Shown here one piece after another: positions 58,745 through 64,000 of a DNA stretch of 64,000 bases. Where the stretch lies: contig NZ_CP093280.1 in assembly GCF_026651855.1 (NCBI RefSeq), positions 5,186,001-5,250,000 of the forward strand. Direction: 5' to 3'. Positions within the stretch are counted from its first letter, which is position 1. Each line of letters begins with the position of its first letter. The notes under the pieces are model-generated. The model did no database searches and had not been told where the DNA came from. It saw only the letters and a list, made by a program, of their open reading frames with translations. The position numbers were made by a program, and so were the translations under genes. The DNA comes from Pseudomonas silvicola. Lineage in GTDB: Bacteria > Pseudomonadota > Gammaproteobacteria > Pseudomonadales > Pseudomonadaceae.

Positions 58745-59662
58745 TTATTCGCTGCGTGGGTCGAGGATGTCCCGCAGGCCATCGCCCAGCAGGTTGAACG
58801 CCAGGCTGACCAGCATGATCGCCGCGCCGGGTACCGCCACCAGCCACCAGCATTCGAGCATGTAGCGCCGGCCGGTGGAGATCATCGCCCCCCATTCCGG
58901 CGACGGCGCCTGCGCGCCCAGGCCGAGAAAGCCCAGGGCCGCGGCCGTCAGGATGATGCCGGCCATGTTCATGGTCAGGCGGATGATCACCGACGACAGG
59001 CACATGGGGACGATATGGCGCAGGATGATCCGTGCCGACGAAGCGCCTTGCAGTTGCACCGCCACCACGAAGTCGGCCTTGCGCAGGGCCAGGGTTTCCG
59101 CCCGGGCCAGGCGCGCGATGGGTGGCCAGGACGTCAGCGCGATGGCCACCACGGCGTGCTCAAGGCCCGGGCCCAGCGCCGCGATGAACGCCAGCGCCAG
59201 CACCAGACTGGGGAAGGAAATGAAGATATCGGTGAAGCGCATGAACACGGTGTCCACCCAGCCGCCGAAGTAGCCCGACACGGTACCGATGAACAGGCCG
59301 ACCGGGCCGACGATCACCGTGACCAGGGCGATGATGTACAGGGTGATGCGCGCGCCATGCACCAGGCGGCTGAACACGTCCCGGCCGAACTCGTCGGTAC
59401 CGAACCAGTGCGCGGCGCCCGGCGCCTGCAGGGCGCTGGCCAGGTCCTGGGCCACCGGGTCGTGAGTGGCGATCCAGGGGGCGAAGAGGGCGACCACCAC
59501 CAGCAGGGTCGCCACCAGCAGGCCTGCCAGGGTCATGGGGTTGCGCAACAGATGGCGCAGCACTTTCAGGGCACTTGCGCACAACGCATCGAAACTCGAC
59601 CCGGGGGTGCGTTCCAGTCGCGGCGTGACAGGGGCATCGCTGGGTGACAGATTGACAATCAT
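58745..59662 (-). CDS. ABC transporter permease, DppC type
   Basis: 305 residues from ATG 59662. Six helices. DppC-like features include GTDEFGRDVFSRLVHGARIT, AALGFLGLGAQAPSPEWGAM and the EAA loop. Eleven bp before the ATPase start, clearly one operon. Imports oligopeptides, opines or similar substrates. Confidence 0.92.
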   Translation of the reverse strand: MIVNLSPSDAPVTPRLERTPGSSFDALCASALKVLRHLLRNPMTLAGLLVATLLVVVALFAPWIATHDPVAQDLASALQAPGAAHWFGTDEFGRDVFSRLVHGARITLYIIALVTVIVGPVGLFIGTVSGYFGGWVDTVFMRFTDIFISFPSLVLALAFIAALGPGLEHAVVAIALTSWPPIARLARAETLALRKADFVVAVQLQGASSARIILRHIVPMCLSSVIIRLTMNMAGIILTAAALGFLGLGAQAPSPEWGAMISTGRRYMLECWWLVAVPGAAIMLVSLAFNLLGDGLRDILDPRSE

Positions 59663-59711
59663 GGGCACGTTCTCGTCTCAGGTTCAGGATCACAAGGCCG
59701 ACCGGCAGCCT

Positions 59712-61322
59712 TCAACGTTGCTTGTGGACACCCAGGTAACGCGTGGCTCCGGCATCGTCGCCGGTAAAGCCCTTGACATCGGCGGCACTGACCACGGTGT
59801 CGGTCATTTGCGACAGCATCAGAATCGGCCCCACTTGCTGGTCATACCGGGCCTGGGCCTGGTGGTACAGGCTCAGGCGCTTGCCGGTGTCGCGCTCGGC
59901 GCCGGCCTGGTCGATCAGGCCATTGAGCGGCGGGTCGAAGAACGATGCACGCCAGCCCTGGAAGTTGGGCAACCCGGCGCTGTCGCGGTTATCGGGGTTG
60001 TAGGCGAACGTGCGCAGGCTGAAGTACGGGTGCGGGTAGCGCTCCGCACCCCGGGCGACGATGATCTCGAAGTTGCGTGCGCGCATGGCACCGTAGACCT
60101 GATTGCCGGTACCGGTGATGATGCGGGCCTTGATCCCGCCCTGGGCCAGGGTGGCCTGCAGGCGCGCGGCGATATCAATGAACGGCGGTTCCGACAGGGT
60201 GCGGATGGTGGTGCTGAAACCATCGGGGTAGCCCGCCTGTGCCAGCAGTTCCCTGGCGTGGGCCACATCCAGCCGGTAACCCGGGTCGGGCAGGCGCGCC
60301 GCCAGCCCCAACTGCATGGGCCGCTGGTTCAGCGTGCCGTAGTACGGCATCACCTGCCGGTCGATGCCCTGGTAATCGATCAGGCTGCGCACCGCTTCGC
60401 GGACCTCGCGCTTGGCGAACTCGGGTTGTTTCATGCTCATGGCCACGTAGTACATCGTGCCCCGGGGCAGCGACTGCACCTGCAGCCCACGCTCGCCGTC
60501 CAGGGCACGCACGTCGGGCGCGGCCATGCCATAGGCCAGGTCGAGGTCGCCGCGCTGGAGCATCAGGCGCAGGGACTGCGACTCGGTCATGTTGCTCATC
60601 ACCACCCGCTTGAGCGCGGCGGCACCGCCCCAATAGCGATCGAAACGGGTCAGCACCAGTACGTCGTTGGCGTTCCATTTACTCAACACGAAGGGGCCGC
60701 TGCCGGCTTCGTGGGTGATCAGCCAGGCAGCGCCCAGGTCGCCGTTCTTCTCGTGGGCCAGGGCCACCTGGCGGTCCACCACCACGGCACTGGGCGAGGT
60801 GGCCAGCGAATCGATCACCAGCAACGGGTCCATGCCCTGGGGCAGGTCGATGACCAGGGTGTGCAAGTCAGTGGCGCGTATCAGTGCCTGGATGTTGTCG
60901 CGGGTGTAACCGTAGGCTTTCCAGGTGGTGGCCAGGCCGTAGTTGAGCTTCATCACCCGGTACAGCGACCAGGCTGCATCGGTGGCCGTCAGCGGGTTAC
61001 CGGAGTGGAACGTCACGTCCTGGCGCAGGTGAAAGGTGACCCGGCGGCCGTTGTCACTCACGTCCCAGCGCTCGGCCAACTGGGGCAGGTGCTTTTCCGG
61101 GTCGCCCTGGTCGCGCTTGACCAGGGTGTCGTAGAGGTTGGCATTGATGCCTGAGGCATCCAGGCCGGGAGCATTGGCCGGGTCCAGGGAGAACAGGTTG
61201 ACCAGGCTCATGCCCACGATCAACTGGTCGGCCGGGGTTTTGGCCCAGGCCTGGGTCAGCGGCCCCAGCGCCAGCGCCGCGAACAGCAGGCGCAGGGGCA
61301 GTGCGCAGGTAGCAGTATTCAT
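59712..61322 (-). CDS. Peptide-type ABC substrate-binding protein (first)
   Basis: 536 residues. Signal peptide ~1-27 (LRLLFAALALGPLTQAWAKT). SBP family 5: VTFHLRQDVTFHSGNPLTAT, DAAWSLYRVMKLNYGLATTW, then LKRVVMSNMTESQSLRLMLQ, and DPPLNGLIDQAG. It is strongly similar to the second binding protein of the same operon (62471-64000). Binding proteins of this family take peptides, opines, nickel or sugars such as oligogalacturonides or cellobiose; the pectinase downstream suggests a pectic fragment, which is inference. Confidence 0.92.
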   Translation of the reverse strand: MNTATCALPLRLLFAALALGPLTQAWAKTPADQLIVGMSLVNLFSLDPANAPGLDASGINANLYDTLVKRDQGDPEKHLPQLAERWDVSDNGRRVTFHLRQDVTFHSGNPLTATDAAWSLYRVMKLNYGLATTWKAYGYTRDNIQALIRATDLHTLVIDLPQGMDPLLVIDSLATSPSAVVVDRQVALAHEKNGDLGAAWLITHEAGSGPFVLSKWNANDVLVLTRFDRYWGGAAALKRVVMSNMTESQSLRLMLQRGDLDLAYGMAAPDVRALDGERGLQVQSLPRGTMYYVAMSMKQPEFAKREVREAVRSLIDYQGIDRQVMPYYGTLNQRPMQLGLAARLPDPGYRLDVAHARELLAQAGYPDGFSTTIRTLSEPPFIDIAARLQATLAQGGIKARIITGTGNQVYGAMRARNFEIIVARGAERYPHPYFSLRTFAYNPDNRDSAGLPNFQGWRASFFDPPLNGLIDQAGAERDTGKRLSLYHQAQARYDQQVGPILMLSQMTDTVVSAADVKGFTGDDAGATRYLGVHKQR

Positions 61323-61373
61323 TCGAGGTTCCTTGTTCTTATGGTTGTCACGGTACGGCCCCGCCCGGGTCGG

Positions 61374-62411
61374 TCACCGGGTACGGGGGTCGAACACCTT
61401 GTACAGCGCATCGCTGATCAGGTTCAGCGCCACGAAGATCAGGCCGATCACCAGCACGCAGCCCATCACCGCGTTCATGTCGCCCAGCATCAGGCTGCTG
61501 GTCAGGTACTGGCCGAACCCGGGCCAGGCGAACACGGTCTCGATCAGCACCGCGCCTTCGAGGAGCGAGCCGTACGCCAGCGCCACCACCGTGAGCAACT
61601 GCACCAGGATGTTGCGAAAGGCATGGCCCCACACCACCTGACGCCGTGACAGGCCCTTGACCCGGGCGGTGATGATGTACTCCTGGGACAGCTGTTCTAG
61701 CATGAAGCTGCGGGTCATGCGGCTGATGTAGGCCACGGAGTTCAGGCCCAGGATCAGCGCCGGCAACAGGATGTGGCGCAGCGCGCTGGCGAAGGCCTCC
61801 CAGTCCCCCGCCAGGCTTGTGTCGATCAACAACAAGCCGGTCACGTCCGGTACCAGGCCGTCGTACCCCAGATCGATGCGCCCTGCTCCACCGGCCCAGC
61901 CCAGCCAGGCATAGAACACCAGCAGGCCGATCATCCCCAGCCAGAAAATCGGCGTGGAATAGCCGAACAGGGTGATCACCCGTGCCACATGGTCGCCCAG
62001 GCGGCCCTGGTTGCTGGCGGCGCACACGCCCAGCGGCAGGCCAATCAGCACGCCGAACAGGATGGCCAGGGTGGCCAGTTCCAGGGTGGCGGGAAACACC
62101 CGGCGGATGTCGTCCAGCACCGGGTGGCCGGTCAGCAGGGCATTGCCGAAATTGCCGTGCAGCAAGTCGTTGAGGTACAGCCCGAACTGGGTCCAGAGGG
62201 GTTTGTCCAGGCCCATCGCCAGGTACACCTGCTGGTAGGTGGAATGGTCCGCGTCCGGCCCGACCACTGCCAGCACAGGGTCCAGCGGCATCACCCGGCC
62301 AATGAAGAACGTCAACATCAACAAGCCCAGCAATGTCACCAGCACCGTGCTGGCGCGCCGGGCAGTGCCAGAAGCGCGAGCGCCCAGGGCAGAGGCAGTC
62401 ATGACAACCAT
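61374..62411 (-). CDS. ABC transporter permease, DppB type
   Basis: 345 residues from ATG 62411, with AGGAG seven bases upstream; an inner ATG lies nine bases later. Six helices, N-terminal RRASTVLVTLLGLLMLTFFI, and the DppB-like RVMPLDPVLAVVGPDA, EQLSQEYIITARVKGLSRRQ (EAA loop) and VFAWPGFGQYLTSSLM. Placed between the two binding-protein genes. Confidence 0.92.
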   Translation of the reverse strand: MVVMTASALGARASGTARRASTVLVTLLGLLMLTFFIGRVMPLDPVLAVVGPDADHSTYQQVYLAMGLDKPLWTQFGLYLNDLLHGNFGNALLTGHPVLDDIRRVFPATLELATLAILFGVLIGLPLGVCAASNQGRLGDHVARVITLFGYSTPIFWLGMIGLLVFYAWLGWAGGAGRIDLGYDGLVPDVTGLLLIDTSLAGDWEAFASALRHILLPALILGLNSVAYISRMTRSFMLEQLSQEYIITARVKGLSRRQVVWGHAFRNILVQLLTVVALAYGSLLEGAVLIETVFAWPGFGQYLTSSLMLGDMNAVMGCVLVIGLIFVALNLISDALYKVFDPRTR

Positions 62412-62470
62412 AATGAGCTCCTGATCATGCGCGGCCGGGGCACCCGGCACGCGGTTTTCGTCCGTGCCGC

Positions 62471-64000
62471 TCAGCGTGTTTTGTACACGTCCTTGTAGCG
62501 CGTGGTGGCGGCACTGTGGCCATGAAAGTTGGTGACGTCGGCGTACACCAGCACCGTGTCGGTCATCTGCGAGATCGGCACGATGGCGCCCACCTGCTGG
62601 TCCAGCCGTACCTGGATCTGCTGGTAATCGGCCAACTGCTTGCTGGCGTCGGGTTCGACCTCGGCCTGTTCGATCAGGCGGTTCAGCTCGGGGCTGAAGA
62701 AGGCCGTGCGCCAGCCCTGGAAGTTGCTCAACCGGGCTTCGTCGCGGTTGTCGGGGTTATACACCAGGGTGCGCAGGCTGGAGTGCGGGTGCCGCTCGGC
62801 CCCGCCGCCGCCACGGCCGACAATGATGTCGAAGTTGCGCTCGCGCATGGCGCCATACACCTGGTTGCCGGTGCCCGTGATGATGCTGGCCTCGATACCG
62901 GCCTGGGCCAGGGTGGCTTGCAGGCTGGAGGCGATGTTGATGAAGGGCTGCTCGGCTAGCACCCGTATCGTGGTCTTGAAGCCCTGGGGGTACCCGGCTT
63001 CAGCCAGCCACCGGCGCGCCTGTTCCACGTCCAGGCGGTAGCCGGGGTCGGGCAGCCGCGCGGTCAGCCCCAGGGGCAAGGGCCGCTGGTTGATCACGCC
63101 GTAATGGGGCATGACGGTCTGGTTGATGCCCTGGTAATCGATCAACGCGCGGATGGCCTTGCGCACGCGTTCATCAGCAAACACCGGCTGTTTCATGCTC
63201 AGCGCCACGTAATACAGAGTGCCGCGCTGCAGGGTCTGGGTGCGCACCTTGTCGTTGTGCTGCAGGGCGCTGATGTCCGGCGCCGACATGCCCTTGGCGA
63301 TGTCCAGGTCACCGCGTTCGATCATCAGCCGCAGCGACTGTGACTCGGTCATGTTGCGCATGACCACCCGTTTGAGCTTGGCCGGCCCACCCCAGTAGCC
63401 GTCGAAACGGCTCATCAGCAACACGTCGTTGGCGCGCCAGTCATTGAGCACGAAGGCGCCACTGCCTGCGGCATGGGTGGTCAGCCAGGCGGCGCCCAGG
63501 TCAGTGTTTTTCTGGTGTTCCAGGACAGTCTTGCGGTCGAGGACAAAGGCACTGGGCGATGTCGCCAGGGTATTGAGCACCAGCAGCGGGTCGCTGGGCC
63601 GTGGCAATTGCAGCACGAAGGTGTTGGCATCCTGAGCGCGCAGGTAACGCTCGGCGTTCGCGGCGGTGAAGCCGTAGGCTTTCCAGGTGGAGGCCAGGGC
63701 CAGGTTGAGTTTGAGCACCCGTTGCAGCGACCAGGCCACGTCGTCGGCGGTCAGCGGGTTGCCGGATTGAAAGCGCACGCCGGGGCGCAGGGTAAAGGTC
63801 AGGGTGGTACGGTCGTCGCTGACCTGCCAGCGTTCAGCCAGCGCCGGTAGCAGCCGGTCGGGCTCCGCGACGTCCTGCACCAGCAGCATGTCGTAGAGGT
63901 TGGCGTTGACCTCGGCCACATCCAGGCCCGTGGCGGCCGCCGGGTCCAGCGACAGCAGGTTGACCATGCTCATGCCGACGATCAGCTGGTCGACCGGCGT
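62471..64000 (-). CDS. Peptide-type ABC substrate-binding protein (second), 5' end outside window
   Basis: 510 codons in the window; the open frame continues past the edge (TPVDQLIVGMSMVNLLSLDP matches TPADQLIVGMSLVNLFSLDP of the first copy). The signal peptide and start lie outside. SBP family 5, with LTFTLRPGVRFQSGNPLTAD and GTGNQVYGAMRERNFDIIVG. First gene of the operon in the window. Confidence 0.92.
   Translation of the reverse strand, partial: TPVDQLIVGMSMVNLLSLDPAAATGLDVAEVNANLYDMLLVQDVAEPDRLLPALAERWQVSDDRTTLTFTLRPGVRFQSGNPLTADDVAWSLQRVLKLNLALASTWKAYGFTAANAERYLRAQDANTFVLQLPRPSDPLLVLNTLATSPSAFVLDRKTVLEHQKNTDLGAAWLTTHAAGSGAFVLNDWRANDVLLMSRFDGYWGGPAKLKRVVMRNMTESQSLRLMIERGDLDIAKGMSAPDISALQHNDKVRTQTLQRGTLYYVALSMKQPVFADERVRKAIRALIDYQGINQTVMPHYGVINQRPLPLGLTARLPDPGYRLDVEQARRWLAEAGYPQGFKTTIRVLAEQPFINIASSLQATLAQAGIEASIITGTGNQVYGAMRERNFDIIVGRGGGGAERHPHSSLRTLVYNPDNRDEARLSNFQGWRTAFFSPELNRLIEQAEVEPDASKQLADYQQIQVRLDQQVGAIVPISQMTDTVLVYADVTNFHGHSAATTRYKDVYKTR

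Noticed and set aside
59466-61154. 562-codon rightward frame across the ABC operon
   Set aside because: Shadow of the permease and binding-protein genes.

Overview
The window is chromosomal DNA from a gamma-proteobacterium, almost certainly a Pseudomonas of the fluorescens/putida lineage and probably plant-associated. The evidence is the high GC with strong third-position bias, the Pseudomonas-style REP/REPIN hairpins between genes, a PolB-type DNA polymerase II, acuR/acuI, a MocR regulator, many MFS/TetR/LysR/HxlR pairs, and secreted plant-polymer enzymes (a GH3 glucosidase beside a type II secretion ATPase, and a GH28 pectinase beside a peptide-type ABC importer). The species cannot be fixed from sequence alone. 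I see no tRNA, rRNA, CRISPR array, prophage or intact insertion sequence.

Layout. 1-4.3 kb: the N-terminal part of a GspE-type ATPase (leftward), an AT-rich control region, then a two-gene operon for a small secreted protein and a PA14-containing GH3 beta-glucosidase. 4.3-5.7 kb: a tandem array of a 380-bp palindromic unit. 5.7-14.3 kb: MATE pump with TetR, a chemoreceptor, a catabolic-type acetolactate synthase, RidA, and several small unknown genes. 14.4-25.3 kb: a dense run of transporter/regulator pairs (MFS-HxlR, LysR-MFS, AraC-TauE, DMT-TetR) plus a TetR-controlled isomerase-hydrolase operon. 25.3-31.6 kb: a secreted protein divergent from a TonB receptor, a DUF2625 protein, a ParD-like/methionyl aminopeptidase operon and a MocR regulator. 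31.7-35.7 kb: phospholipase D-like enzyme, secreted hydrolase, RNase T2, and a 117-bp-period REPIN array. 35.7-50.2 kb: core functions (polB, mltA, CBS protein, acuI/acuR, modABC, FUSC exporter, MFS-TetR, topB, DUF2938). 50.2-54 kb: lipoprotein, YkgJ cysteine-cluster protein, PhyH-like oxygenase and a poorly coding stretch with an orphan promoter. 54-64 kb, all leftward: a hybrid histidine kinase joined head-on-tail to a truncated GH28 gene, then an Opp/Dpp-type ABC operon with two paralogous binding proteins (the second runs off the window).

How the genes work together. Most of the window is self-contained efflux or uptake units with an adjacent local regulator, and several have a clear operator: two HxlR half-palindromes, a perfect 16-bp TetR palindrome before the isomerase-hydrolase operon, paired AcuR-type sites, three TACTY-type palindromes before the MFS at 46.9 kb, a ModE-like box before modA, and an 11-bp inverted repeat before the ParD-like gene. 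The secreted GH3 and GH28 enzymes with their neighbouring export and import systems suggest use of plant cell-wall sugars.

The strongest anomaly is at about 56.3 kb. A pectinase lacking its C-terminus and a histidine kinase lacking its N-terminus share a 44-bp overlap, which looks like a deletion scar. The other unusual parts are the two tandem repeat arrays, the ParD-like/MetAP pair, and an orphan promoter with a decayed gene at 53.2-53.6 kb.
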